Notes: generated from the sequence alone by a model not told the origin. Positions 13,613 through 25,924 are shown, counted from the stretch's first letter. The stretch is DNA of 64,000 nt from Saksenaea vasiformis B4078 (GCA_000697055.1 JNDT01001565.1:112707-176706), one strand, 5' to 3'. Made by a program: numbers and translations.

Positions 13613-15879
13613 ACAAATATGTGTATCATACTACAAACAAAAATATGCAGCGTTTAACACGCGCTTGTCATGTTTCATATAAGGAAGGTGAACATTATCC
13701 AATAACGAATGAGTGACAAATGTTGCGGAGGCGTCCTGATAGATGAGCAGAGGTTTAACCAAAAATGAGAAATGACAGCTGACAGATTCCATCATCAGTC
13801 ATTGTCTGCATGACCCATTTTCTGGGGAAAGACTTGACCCAGTCAACATGATGCCGGCCAATGACTTCTTAAAAATTAAAAATCATATTGCTAGGTACGC
13901 TGGGATGCCTCTGAGGTGGACACGCCGATAAGTTAGCTGCAAGGAAGGGAAATATTGATCTCACCATTGACTGGACTATAGCGTGCGGAGGTTATCGCCT
14001 CATCATGACCTCCGTAAACGTATACTACCGGAAAAGTTGTCAGCTTTTCTTTTCTCCCGTAATGATATGAAAATAGTGTTAGGGCAGTTGGCCGCTCATC
14101 GCCTTGGGTTGGTCGGTAGATATTGCACCTGCAGCCCCTTCCCCGTTGGTCAGACTTCTCGAGATTTTTGTACAGTGTTGTAGCCGGAAATATGAATCAT
14201 GAATGTATAATTGTGGAAGCTTTATATTAGATTTTAACTGGAAACATATCGGCGGGGAGGTAGTGCGTTGGAAAGTTATGAATCCTAAAGGTTTATTCAG
14301 CTATCTTGCCCATTGAGTTGTCATCCATTCAGGCACGGATCCATCGACGTCGTCGTTAGCGCTCGCAAACATATGATGGTGTATATACGACAAGTGATCT
14401 CGGTATCAATTGATGTAAGATACCAGCGTTCGGAAAAATAGAACTGGAACATACATTTTGATTAGTGATAAAATGCAGGGAGCTCTTGAGTGGAACTTGC
14501 AAACGTTGTACATTAAGGCTCCTTCATCATAGTACAGAGAGAACTGCGGAACAACTTCTGATCCCAGCAGTCATTTCATGTAGCCGCACATTGGAACCAC
14601 AAAGTGAATAGACATTTGGCCATTGTACCCAGAACCCGCGTTCCGTTAACATGTATGATGTTGCCAATTGCGCTTTTCCACGAGAGTAGTTCAAATTGAT
14701 AGTAATACCTAGCGATCTGAAAAGCGTACTAGTCCTAGAGATGTCAAAAGTTATGAAGCTTGTAATGAATGATGTGTAGAATAAGTGGAATCAACTGGCA
14801 AACTTTGGCTAGCTCATACACGGTAAAGTCCTTCAGTATGTCTAGACAATCATTGCTGTAATAACCGAATAGTCTATGTACCTCAGGATGGGATTTCTTT
14901 AAAAGAAAAATCACGCTGCTTATACATCCCTTATTTCACACCTACTCCCGACACGCTTTTGCTCTGCTAAAAGAAGTCCACGTTGACTTGCATACACCAG
15001 AACTTTTACATCTCTCTCAAACAGACACAAAGAAGAAAAAGACGCCTTCATGCATCCCGTTCACTCGATCAGATGAGAGAGTCTCTCAATGATAATATTG
15101 ATGCAAAATTTCGTGTCTTTGAGTTGCGAGAGAAATATTCCAAAGAGAAGCACTGCCAGTAGATTTTCACGTGCTCTTGGGGAAGAACCCCAGGAGTTGC
15201 AACACATGCTCAAACCTCGAAACGTTACTGATAGAAAGAAAAAACCAAGATCAGAAAGTCTCTGATTTTGGCTTGCATCCCGACCATTGATACTGATGAA
15301 GAGATGGCGGGTCTCGTCTTCCAATTCTCCACAAGTTTTCAATCCTTCGAATGCATGAAAGTCAACTATTTCCTATGAAAGGCAGACGCGACATGACCGC
15401 CAAGCAACCTTCAATTTCTACCGAAATTGCCAATTGACATTGTGTTTGCTGTATTTGTTCCAAAGGTCGTTGCCAAAATCGGTATGTGAAAACTACAATG
15501 GTTATTTTTGGACGATATGAAGCAGCACGTGGAATAAAGCAAGCTTGAGTCATCCCCTATGTTATAGGAATTCCGCACAGACCACACGGTTCATTTCAAC
15601 GATAGGTTTGCCATATGTAGTGAGTATCACATGAAAATGCAGCACTGTGATACGCGGCGTTTATATTTTTGTTATGTTTTTTCACGTGCGTATCAAGTAG
15701 ATGACTAGTGATAAAAAAAATTGATTTCGACTTTTCACCTCAATATAGCTTCTTGCTTTGATTATGCAGTAGTTCTTTATCTTTTCTTCTCTTTCTCTCT
15801 TCTCTTTCCTGTCTTTCTTTCTTTCTTTCTAGATATCTTTCAATAGACAATACCCACTCTCCATTATTTTTCATCCACC
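13613..15879. other. Intergenic stretch without supported gene
   Basis: No open frame above about 100 codons with domain content. It contains the 3' flank of the Sec39-like gene and the 5' flank of the MIT-domain gene. Confidence 0.5.
15773..15832 (+). promoter_or_regulatory. Pyrimidine-rich leader upstream of the MIT-domain gene
   Basis: A nearly pure C/T tract ending in repeated TTTC units lies 50-100 bases before the start codon. Such tracts are common just upstream of fungal start codons and often mark the transcription start region; its function here is inferred. Confidence 0.4.
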
Positions 15880-16956
15880 ATGCCAGGACTTGTCTCAAAA
15901 GTACTCTCGCATGCCGACAAACTTGTAGGAACACCAATTTCCTCCGCTACATCCTGGCTTCCCGGCCAGAAAGATCCCTATGCGCACTTTTTACCTAGCA
16001 GAAGAAGTTCAGTAGATAGTGACACCTCGTCGGTCTACGACCAGCGAGATATTTACCGCTTAAGCCCTCCACCTGCTTCCCCTCGTATCTACGCAACACC
16101 ACCACCACCCTACGAAAAAGTTGCTGCCCAACCTGCACCCCAACAACCGTCTCGTCTCACCAAAATTTCTGACTATGTCTGGAAACGCGCCTCCTTTTCG
16201 TCTGCTGTGTGGCAAGATTCCAAGCCGCCTATCGTGGAGCCGGCTGCGATTGACAAGAAACAAGTTGAACATGCGCTCGCTCTTATTAACGTCGCCACTG
16301 AAATCGACAACGCTGGAAATCACCTGATGGCCTTGGACCTGTATATGATGGGTCTCGATAGAATGATTTCGGCTTTGCCAAGTAAGATTATTATCCAACA
16401 TGTGATTTGAAACATCTAATTCTGTTTTAGTCGATTCCGACCCCAACGTGAAAGCCACGCTGGAACAAAAACTGATTGAATTCAAAGAGCGCAAAGAACT
16501 TGATCTGAACGGTCCGCAACCAGCCGAGACGGAGACCACCGACAACAACAATCAGGACGAATCGGAAACACCCCTTCGTTCCCAGTTCTCAAACTTAGTG
16601 GTCAATGCTGCGGTCCTGGGCGCCGTTGCTCTGAAAAAAAGCCCGATTCCTGGTACCTAAATTTTTTTGTTTCTCTTGGTATCACGTTCACTAAACTTCA
16701 AGTTTCTCTAGATGCTGTTTCTTCAGCAATGTCTTACGCCGTGTCTGGTATGCAAGCTATGGACAACTCGTACCAGATTCGTAAGCGTACAATGGACCTA
16801 GCTGGTCGTGGTATTGCCAAAGCGATTGAAATCGATAAGCAATACGAGGTCCATCAAATGGTCACCGACGCGGTATACACTGGTGTCACCGCTTTTGTGA
16901 AAGCTGGTCTTGCCTATGCAGAGACGCCAAGCTATCAACAGCAGCAACAAAAATAA
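15880..16956 (+). CDS. MIT-domain protein, likely endosomal/ESCRT-linked (3 exons)
   Basis: Exons 15880-16381, 16431-16652 and 16712-16956 give 322 residues in phase. The N-terminal 100 residues are Ser/Pro-rich with a PPPPY motif, a possible WW-domain or ubiquitin-ligase ligand. Residues about 125-175 form a three-helix MIT-like unit: VEHALALINVATEIDNAGNH, then ALDLYMMGLDRMISALP, and after the splice a Lys/Glu-rich third helix (LEQKLIEFKERKEL). MIT domains bind ESCRT-III tails on endosomes. The C-terminal half is Ala/Val/Gly-rich (NLVVNAAVLGAVALKK; AVSSAMSYAVSGM) and could associate with membranes. It ends in a short Gln run. I do not know a named orthologue. The function is inferred from the MIT-like region only. 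Confidence 0.8.
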
Positions 16957-19721
16957 GAATGATCCGAACAACGTTACTTCATTTCAGGTATGTACTCGTT
17001 CCACTAGAACGAGACGAGGATAGCAGACCTTACTCATTTTGTTGTGGTATTTCTTCCAAAAGGCACCAAAAGCAAACAAAAGAGAAAGACATGCGCTTTT
17101 CCCTTTGTACTATTATTCTTATTTTTCTCTCTGGTCGAACCAATATACAGACGATCAGGATAAGTATGTGTGCCGCTAGCTCCTGCTCTTGTTTTTCTTT
17201 GCTCTTTTTGTTTTATAAAGAAATCTGGAATCTTGTACATACCAGGTTGTCCCCTGAGCTATTTTCCAGGGACCAAGTTTCATAATGACCATCAAACAAA
17301 TCAAAACCATTATCACGCGTGTAACAAAATAAAACTCTATCAATGTAATCCATATGAAAGAAGATGGTCGGGAAACGCCTAAGCCAATCCTGAACATCGC
17401 TCCTATCGCGACCCTGAGGATTGTTCAGAGGAATACAACCCCACTTGCAGCCGCATTGTATTATCAATTATTATTCAACAGATTTGTAGCTTAAAGTGTT
17501 GACTAGAAAGCAGTCTGCAATCCCACATCTACATATTGGCCATTGCGTGATCGACTTAGTAGATGAAACTGTACGTCGGAATCTTATATCATATGCCATT
17601 ACAAATGACTCGCTAGGAGTGCTGTATTTCTAATTGCACATGCTTTTCTGGAAAAGCATAGGTTAGTCGAAAGGATAAATGGTAGTATTTCATGCTTTGT
17701 ATATCCATAAATGTTACTTGGAAAGAGGATAAGATTTGGTCTTGACAGTAACGTCATGTTCAAGTCTTCTAACGTGTACTTTAATGGGTCAGCTGTTTCA
17801 TATCAAAGTTGGAAGTTGTAACAATTACACAAGTGTTGTCCAACAAACATACCAAGTTCTTTGTGTCTCGGGGAAGATTTCCCGATTGAAGTACTGTCTA
17901 TCCACATAGCTGCCGCAAACTGTGCTACATGAAAGCTTAATTACAGGAAGAAGTTGACTCATGGTACGGCACGCTTTACAAAAACTTACCTTGCTGAAAA
18001 CGCACGCTTAGTTTCCTTCGCGATGACTGGAGTGAATGGGAAAGTGTAACAAGGAGAGTGGTTTAATGTCAGCGCTTGCATGTGACAAGAGCCAAGTTCT
18101 TCAGGAACCGAATTGTACGTTAGCGCATGAACGTAGTAGAAGGTAGCATTAGTTTCTTAACATGGTTGGCAATATATACCGTGCAACCAAGCTTGAACAT
18201 GAAAATGAATATTGAGGATGCGAGTTGTACATGGCTATGTTTCTTTTTTCCACCTTCATACCTCGGAAGAAGTGGAAATAGTCTTTGACCTTATCGCAAT
18301 GGTTTCTCACCAGCATTTTCAATTTCCTATTTAGCAGTCGAAGAACATATCTGCTGCAAGTTATTTGATGATGTTAGATCAGCGATGACTCTACGCAAAA
18401 CTTTTTCATCGCGGCAAATGACTCATCCACAGCGTAAAATTCGATTGTGATTGGACTATAGGAGATTGATTGAGTTACCGACCAATGCTGCGTCCTATTG
18501 ATTTACAAAATGATCTCCGCTCGCCACGATGTGAGCTATTTCCCCCACACTCTACTAAGTTTCCCCCTAGTAGGGACGTTCCTTTGTTTTAATCTTCAAC
18601 GAGAAATAACCCAGCCTTATATTTATTCGTTTGTTTCTAAAACGGCGAATGCCGACATAACTACGATTGCAAACGATAGATCTGCTCGTAGATGGCAGTT
18701 TATTATGCTTGAGAAGCATCAACGTTTTACCATAGGATTTAGTGAGCAATGTAAATATTTCCTAGCGTTGTACAATTTTTGGAAATGTATGCACGTATAC
18801 AGGCTATGGCATCATTGCGAGTGTTTTGCTTTTAGGTGTGGATCTATATTTTCTCCCTTTCTTTCGTTCTTTTTTGTTCACTATATAATGCTCACTGTGC
18901 GAAGACGTCTGTTTCGTCCTAACTGCTCTGACGACAAAAACCGTATAATGCTTCCTCCTGGAGGGCATACCTTTAAAAGGGAGATTTTTTTTCAGGTCCT
19001 CCTTCCGCATGATCAAAGTCTATTTTGACAGGTGCCAATTGTCGATTGATCCGGTGATTCCTGGTCGATATCGGGAAGACTGTCTATGGACACGGGTTGG
19101 ACACACATGACTAGATCTTTGCTTTTTCCCAGGTAGCACTCCTGTTCTGCTCTTAGGTGCTCCTGTTCTTGCTCCCACAGCAACTTTTCAGAAAATAACC
19201 TTACCACTGTGAGAACCAACATCAATTGCTCACAAACTGATTATGAGTAGCCCTTGAACTGTTACAAAAATTGTTGGTAAACTCCTCTTCGAACAGAAAT
19301 GCTGAAAATAGTTTCCGTTTTAATCTCTGTTCCTGCTAGTTCAACACGAAAAGGTGGTGCGGATGACTAAGCCCGATCAAGCTTTTTCCCGATGAAACAT
19401 CGGTTGTCGCATTCAGCGGCCATTTCCAGGGCAAAAACATAATCTTTTAACCAAGTACTACCTAGTACGTATGGAATCGTAGATGATTCTGCTTTTCAAG
19501 CGGGGCATTGCATGCATGAAGATTGGGAAGGGGACAGCGTTTTCCTAATGTGGCCCGGTCATTGGCCGGATCGCAGATTAGATTTTACCGCGCACCGGCA
19601 TCAAAAATTTGCACGAAAATCGGTTTTTCGAACACATGTGATCCGTGACAAAGCGGTTTTCTCATCTGCATCTCTTTTCGCTTTCTTTCTCTTGTTTAAC
19701 CAACCCCCCTACTCTTTAACG
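16957..19721. other. Intergenic stretch without supported gene
   Basis: A 176-codon open frame at 18498-19028 (+) has no recognisable domain, biased AT-rich composition and no splice partners, so I do not call it. Upstream of 19722 a C/T-rich leader (about 19668-19715) precedes the ETF-QO start. Confidence 0.45.
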
Positions 19722-21898
19722 ATGGCCATGTTTATCCGTGGAAATGTGGCTTCCCGTATGAGAACCACGTGCCGTACAGCACTCGCAGGAAGACCTTTGA
19801 TTGCTTTAACGCGTTTGCCTACAAGAACGCTGGGATCCTCGCCAGCTTCGTGGCGGTGCTTGTCTACTACCGCGGCGCAGAAAATATGGATACCCATAGA
19901 CAGAAACTCACTTCCTGAGGACGATCCTCGCCGTGCTGAGCAATTCGAAGACGAAACAGACGTTGTCATTGTGGGTGGAGGTCCCTCTGGCTTGTCGGCT
20001 GCCATTCGTTTGAAGCAACTGGCCAATGAAGCTGGAAAGGAATGCCGTGTCATGGTGATCGAGAAGGCTGGTGAAGTCGGTGCTCATATTCTCAGTGGTG
20101 CCGTGCTTGAGCCTAGAGCTCTGAATGAATTGATCCCAGACTGGAAAGAGAAAGGTGCACCCCTCAACACGCCAGTGACCAAGGACAGTATGCGCTTTTT
20201 GACCAAATCGATGGCAATTCCATTGCCTCACCCACCACAGATGAATAACAAAGGCAACTACATCGTGTCCCTCAATAACTTTGTCAAGTGGCTCGGTGAA
20301 CAGGCTGAGGAACTGGGTGTTGAGATCTACCCTGGATTTGCTGCAAGCGAAGTCTTGTACAATGAAGATGGTAGTGTCCGTGGTGTCAACCTGAATGATG
20401 TTGGTCTTGACAAAAACTTCCAGCCCAAGGTAAATAAAAAAATATTCTCACGCTTTTTTAAATCACCCTTATACCTTTTTTTCCTTTTTTTTTTTGCAGG
20501 ATACTTATGAGCGGGGTATGGCAGTGAAGGCCAAGGTTACCTTGTTTGCCGAGGGTTGCCACGGATCCCTTTCCAAGACACTTTACAAGCAGTTTGATTT
20601 AAGAAAGGATAGCGAACCTCAGAAGTATGGCATTGGCATTAAGGAAGTCTGGGAAGTGGCGCCGGAAAAGCATAAACCAGGTTCGGTGACGCATACCATT
20701 GGCTGGCCCACGGATATGCATACGTACGCTGGTAGTTTTATATACCACTTTGAGCCTGAACGTCATTTGGTCGCCATTGGTTACGTCGTTGGACTTGACT
20801 ATAGCAACCCTTACCTTTCTCCTTACAAAGAGTTCCAGGTAGGCTAAAAGCGTGGGAAAATATGTCACACATGGATTTACACAAGTTGTTTCGGAGTAGC
20901 AATTCAAGCACCATCCATTTGTAAAGGATCTTCTCGAGGGCGGTAACTGCATTTCGTACGGTGCACGAGCCCTGAACGAGGGTGGTTATCAGTCTATTCC
21001 AAAGCTCGTCTTCCCTGGTGGTGCTTTAATTGGCTGCACCGCTGGTTTCTTGAACGTACCCAAGATCAAGGGAACTCACACAGCCATGAAATCCGGTATG
21101 CTGGCTGCTGAGTCGGCTTATGAAGCCTTGTTTGGATCAGAAGAAGAAGTTGAAGGTCCTGTCGTTCTAAACACCTACGAGGAGAAGATCAAGGACTCTT
21201 GGGTGTACAAGGAATTATACGAGGTCAGAAACTGCAAACCTTCGTTCCACACATCTTTGGGTCTTTATGGTGGTATCCTTTACTCAGGTATCGAGACTCT
21301 CTTCCTCAAGGGACGTGAGCCTTGGACCTTTAAGCACAAGAAAGCTGATTGGGAGACGATGGTGCCCGCGCAGTAAGTATTTACAAGCAGCTACGTAATG
21401 GCAGAAAAAACTAATGCCTATTGTAGCAAAGCTAAGCCTATCGACTATCCCAAGCCTGACGGTGTTATCTCATTTGATCTTTTGACAAATGTTTCGCGCA
21501 GTGGTACGAATCATGCCGAGAACCAACCTGTCCATTTACGCATCCGCGAAAAGAATATCCCTGTGGAGCGAAACCTGGCCGTATTTGACGGACCTGAAAA
21601 TCGATTCTGCCCTGGTAAGAAGTCAACTATTTATTTAGAATAATCACAGTCTTATTCTATTTTTCTGTTTCTTAATTAGCTGGTGTGTACGAATATGTTG
21701 ACGACGAGGCCAACCCTGGTCAAAAACGTCTTCAAATTAACTCCCAAAACTGCGTCCACTGTAAGACGTGTGATATCAAGGATCCTTCGCAGAACATTGA
21801 TTGGACTGTACCTGAAGGCGGAGGAGGACCTCAGGTAAGACATTCATTCCAACTCTATCAAACATACTAATCATTCTCTATAGTACGTCTGGACCTAA
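19722..21898 (+). CDS. Electron transfer flavoprotein-ubiquinone oxidoreductase, mitochondrial (6 exons)
   Basis: Exons 19722-20429, 20500-20838, 20900-21372, 21427-21614, 21680-21834 and 21884-21898 give 625 residues, close to animal ETFDH. It oxidises ETF, charged by acyl-CoA and amino-acid dehydrogenases, and reduces ubiquinone at the inner mitochondrial membrane. Residues 1-50 are an Arg/Ser-rich targeting sequence. The FAD dinucleotide fold follows ([15 protein letters not shown], about 86-100), then [12 protein letters not shown]. The region [20 protein letters not shown] and the [19 protein letters not shown] segment are diagnostic. The C-terminal 4Fe-4S ligands are a Cys in RFCPAGVYEY and the three in [19 protein letters not shown]. 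The last exon is only 15 nt (YVWT plus stop). The open frame extends further upstream, but residues before MAM do not resemble the family. Confidence 0.96.
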
Positions 21899-22454
21899 GT
21901 TGAACACGATAATTTGCTATTTTTTGTTTTTGTTTTATTTCTTAGATAAAGAAGAAATGTCTCTGAAAAATTATAATTTCTTCAACTCCAAATCAATGAT
22001 GAGTGTAGGAGTTGCGAGGCAGGTTTACCTTAGAAGCAGGCATACATAACTCAAAGAGCAGAATGCGCTCTGCAAGTGTTTACATATACAAATAATCTAT
22101 TATGATATTCGTACTGAAAGTCTGAACACTGTTGCTGAATTTGCATTTCTGTACCTGATAATGAGAGGATGCTTGTATTTCGTAACTTAGCATTTGGTGC
22201 TGGGCACCTAGCCAGGAAAATATTATGCTGATTGTTTTTTCTTCCGATACTACAATCTCAACCCCGGTCTCAGGGTTCGAAGTGAGCAAACTCGATTGAC
22301 AGTTAGCCTCATGATGCGGGTTGTAAGTTGAAAATCAGATATAGTTAGCAAGTGGAGCCCTTGAAAGATGTCTTCAAATCTTATTGCAAGCGGCATCAAT
22401 GTACCAAGTGTTTGTGGCGTCTCTGGATGACTCGGATCCGTATAAAAGACCAGG

Positions 22455-22676
22455 TCAGTCCAGTGGAAACGTCTTTTTGAGATGCATCGGTGGCAGGCAA
22501 TGACTTTGCTTGAGATAGCCTGGTACGCTATTATCCCATAAACAATCAATGATTGTGGAGAAGCGATCATCTTCTGGGTTGCTTCTACAGGGGGAAGACG
22601 ATAAAATCAACAAGGTCGCTAGAATGAAGAACAATTGAACAGGAAGATTTAGTGAGACCGAGATAAGGTTCTTCAT
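22455..22676 (-). CDS. Possible short secreted protein
   Basis: An ATG-started frame of 73 residues opens with a strong signal-peptide-like segment (SLNLPVQLFFILATLLILSS) followed by a polar, Cys-containing stretch. A second open frame continues to 22250 and could be a spliced partner. There is no family match, so this may be chance. Confidence 0.22.
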   Translation of the reverse strand: MKNLISVSLNLPVQLFFILATLLILSSSPCRSNPEDDRFSTIIDCLWDNSVPGYLKQSHCLPPMHLKKTFPLD

Positions 22677-22985
22677 TTTGTGTTATCCTAGACATTTATC
22701 TGAAACGCTGCTGGGACATTGATAGTGAGCCTTGCTGTAAACCAATAACCAAAGAAGGGGGTTTTATCCAATTGTCTATGTGATTAACCCCATGGCACGA
22801 GTATGTCATTACACTAATCATCGGTGTTCCGGACAGACAGCGGGATCTTGGATGATCGGTGTTGAATTCAGGAACAATGCCAAAGGTACAGTATTTTAAC
22901 TTGAAATTGAGGACGAATTTGCAATTTTTTTTGAGACGAACTGACCTTCCTAATTTAGACGAGTGTCCTCTTTTTTGAGACGCGC

Positions 22986-23345
22986 TTCATTTTTTTTGAG
23001 ACTAAGGAAGCAATTTATTGAGACAATCACATCTTCTCCTGGAATACGGGAAATCGACCAATTTATTGAGACAACATGTACTACTTCAAGCCGATCTCTC
23101 TTTTTTCAGGCACCGATCCCAATAAGTCTCGGCATGTCATCCAACCTTGACAATCGGCTGTAGTAACTGTCTGACATGCTCACGCCGCGCATTGCTGAGG
23201 CATGCAAGACAGTTACTACAGCCGATTGTCAAGGTTGGATGACATGCCGAGACTTATTGGGATCGGTGCCTGAAAAAAGAGAGATCGGCTTGAAGTAGTA
23301 CATGTTGTCTCAATAAATTGCTTCCTTAGTCTCAAAAAAAATGAA
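22986..23345. repeat. 360-bp near-perfect palindrome with a 48-bp arm deletion
   Basis: The left arm (22986-23171) and right arm (23208-23345) are inverted copies, matching by eye essentially base for base around a central spacer of about 36 bp. The left arm holds an extra 48 bp lying between two direct copies of CAATTTATTGAGACAA. The right arm has one copy, so it looks like a slippage or recombination deletion. The outermost arms begin TTCATTTTTTTTGAGAC. Further TTGAGAC motifs lie just outside on the left (22930-22985). RNA from it would fold into a long hairpin. It abuts a decayed Tc1/mariner transposase and is probably its terminal structure or a related foldback element. Confidence 0.9.
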
Positions 23346-23389
23346 CAAGTTCACCTGCCGATAACCGAAACAGTGAATCACCCTCCGAG

Positions 23390-24260
23390 AGTGGACAGTA
23401 GCGAACCCGGTTTCCTGACGACATTGTATGTTTCACATTCGCTCGATGAACGCTACTTAACGTACTTAGAAATGCTGGATGTAGAACAAGTGAGATTTGA
23501 AGGATATTTGTTTTCATTTTCGTATGAACTCTGTAAGATACGTGCCCTCCACGAGTCTCAGCGACGACTTGACTCCTTTTCGGCATGGAGGCAACTAAGC
23601 TTTCACAGATGCTTGCATGGACGGCATGCCACTCTTCTGTGATTGCTTCTTTCAACGGTTCTGGAATATGAATTAGGTGTCTCTTCTTTGCCAGATGGCG
23701 CTCCAACTCGTCCCACAGATGCTCGGTAGGACTGAGATCTGGGATTTGTGTAGGACAGTTTTGCATGGAGAAGACACCGTTATTGCCCTTTCATTGTTGC
23801 GCAGCTTTGCTCTTAGGACATGGAGCATTGCCTTCTTGAAGGATGTGGTCGTCCAACTTGTTTCCTTCAAAATGACATCAATTTTTTCTTCAAAACCTCG
23901 ATGCAATTCTTTCCATCCATCCTTACAAGAGGACCATCATATGTTGTTCCATAAGAACCTCGTCATCCTTCCACAAAACACGTAACAGGCCATTGTTACC
24001 AGTGAGACGGAAGCTGAGCTCCCCCCCCCCCTTCTCCTGCAACAACCTTCTACCTTTTGATTCTGTGTTTTTCCATTCACTTACGTCTACGCGTAGGGCG
24101 ATGCGAAGAGAAGCCTAGTCCGTGCACACTTTTGGCGAATGTACTCAATGAAACCCTCAATCACGTTTGGGAAAAGTCGCGTGACGAACCTCCAGGAATA
24201 CACGTGGATGTCACGTTCCATGATTCGACATTAGCGTTCAGTGATCTTATTTGGCCTTTG
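23390..24260 (-). pseudogene. Decayed Tc1/mariner-type transposase
   Basis: The minus strand keeps pieces of a Tc1-like transposase in different frames. Near 24100-24200 there is LHGLGFSS-like sequence (seen as SVHGLGFSSHRPTRR), typical of the end of the HTH region. KDDEVLMEQH and MDGKNCIEVLKKKL follow near 23900-24000. Then come LQEGNAPCPKSKAAQQ, a stop, and IPDLSPTEHLWDELERHLAK, the usual block before the third DDE/D catalytic residue. The C-terminal block ends LVASMPKRSQVVAETRGGH. Several stops and frameshifts separate the blocks, and the second catalytic Asp position (usually QQDNAP) reads QEGNAP. It cannot encode an active enzyme. The element ends were not identified, except that the palindrome lies at its 3' side. 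Confidence 0.85.
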
Positions 24261-25324
24261 CAATAGCATCGTATAACATTCCTGTCACCGTCGTTCCGAA
24301 AATCATCGCGCTTTCCGACTCTGAAAATTCACAGTTACGCTTGTGAGTGGTATTGGAAATATTGCAAGCAGGTAAGAATATCTTTATAGGAGGAAACTGG
24401 AAAAACAATCGCGAAATGTTTTGAAAGCTGTGGGAGTTCGAAGGTTTGCTACTTCGGATATAAAAGTAGTAATCGATCAGTTCAGGCATAGCATATGAAA
24501 AGAAAAAGTTGGGAGCATCCCGTATGTAGTCGTGTACTAGTAACCGATATCTACAGTGAGATCGAGGCCTATTTCTATTCTTTTCTTCTTTGGGTGGAAG
24601 TCAGAACAGAAGCGTACAAGTAACTGTGACGTGTAGCTGATAGATCTTCAATCTACTGTAATAATAGAGCGCAAGAATATAGATTGGGCACAACGATCAC
24701 CTTGACAAGGTTGTGGCTACCAATGTGTTTTATTGCATTACGTGAAGCTGACTATGAGACTATGGTACGTGCATCACTCTGGATGAAACGGCCAATAAAT
24801 CGAATCAAAGAGATAAACAGCCTACAGTGCGCCTCTAACCAGAGAACGTCTGAGATATTTGCGCAGGAATTGATGTAGAGGTGACACGAGTAACACGCTG
24901 CCTAAGAAGGCAACTTTACGCTCATGGAATAAAGCATATGTCTTTATAAAATCAGGATGGTGTTGTGCAAAAAATAGGGTAGTGATTCGAGAAAGCTTTC
25001 GGTAGCGGAGCATCAACAGCTCATTGTCCGAATCCTCCCCAAAAAAAATTCTAATAAGGCAAAAAAAAACATTAGCGAACGATATTGACTGACTTAGCTG
25101 TAAATGTACAACGCAAACTAGCAGTCAAACTTATTATTTCTGTAAATGGTAAACTTTCCCTATCGCCGGTGTGTGAAAATATGCGTAAGGTAGTATCTGA
25201 AAATTTCTTTATCAAGAAGGATTGTATTAAGTTAAAAACATAATAAATATTTACAATGTATCAGATGAGTCTGTTCAGACGCAGCTATGAATTTCTGATG
25301 CCGCTTTTGTCAAGCGTGAACCTG
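24261..25324. other. Intergenic stretch without supported gene
   Basis: No domain-bearing frame. AT-rich, with A runs near 25040-25070. Confidence 0.5.
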
Positions 25325-25924
25325 TCAATTTGTGCGTGATCGTATATCCTCTTGTTTTCCCAAAATGTAATTGAGATCCGTCTTCCTAATTGTACGCTCC
25401 TCCTCCAGTCCTTCTGGTATGTATCGTTTTCCTTGTGCGGTAATAGACTGTGGAGAACGAGCCCTTGTCCGTCTGTCTAGGAAAACGTCCATGGCAGAGA
25501 AAGAGGACCAGTCCGCGGGATCATAACTACTGTCCTGCGAGAAATACTCCACAACTTCGTTGTATTGGCTCAAAAGTGCGCGCCACTTATGTTGGACAGC
25601 ATCTCTGGATCGTTTTCGAACGCGAGGGTACATTTGCTGATATGATGACATTATTTCTTCCCAAATGGCACCGCGATCAATATTACTGGTCGCAGTGGAG
25701 AGTGGTTTCCATCGTTCTCTGATTGCTCCAATTAGTGCCTGTGTCTCCTCGTCAGACCAGCTTGTAGTTTCGGATACACAACATCCATCTGATTTGTCTG
25801 TTGGTCCAAACTGGCCACAACCGGACATGAGAGTCTTCTCGAGATGAGTTTCCTCGTCGAAAGAGACCTGAACAAAAGTATGGTTCATCAATGAACATGT
25901 TGCTTGCACTTGATGTAAGACCAT
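25325..25924 (-). CDS. Myb/SANT-like (trihelix type) DNA-binding protein
   Basis: A single open frame ends in TGA at 25325. Possible starts are ATG at 25924 (199 residues) or 25828 (MSGCGQF). A GT-AG-like acceptor at TTTGTTCAG just upstream of VSFDEETHL leaves room for an earlier exon. The core domain (about residues 62-115 from the longer start) has the spaced tryptophans of Myb/SANT-like modules: WSDEETQALIGAIRERWKP, AIWEEIMSS, and RSRDAVQHKWRALLSQYNEV. The conserved-looking DWSSFSAMDVFLDRR follows. Proteins of this build act as DNA-binding factors, or as the accessory DNA-binding protein of PIF/Harbinger transposons. No transposase is visible next to it. It is intact, so it may be expressed or domesticated. 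Confidence 0.65.
   Translation of the reverse strand: MVLHQVQATCSLMNHTFVQVSFDEETHLEKTLMSGCGQFGPTDKSDGCCVSETTSWSDEETQALIGAIRERWKPLSTATSNIDRGAIWEEIMSSYQQMYPRVRKRSRDAVQHKWRALLSQYNEVVEYFSQDSSYDPADWSSFSAMDVFLDRRTRARSPQSITAQGKRYIPEGLEEERTIRKTDLNYILGKQEDIRSRTN

Noticed and set aside
18498..19028. 176-codon open frame on the plus strand
   Set aside because: No domain, uneven AT-rich composition, no splice partners or conserved motifs. It is long enough to occur by chance in 2.7 kb of non-coding DNA.
19512..19721. N-terminal extension of ETF-QO
   Set aside because: The frame is open, but the residues do not resemble a targeting peptide or the family. A C/T-rich leader directly precedes the ATG at 19722.
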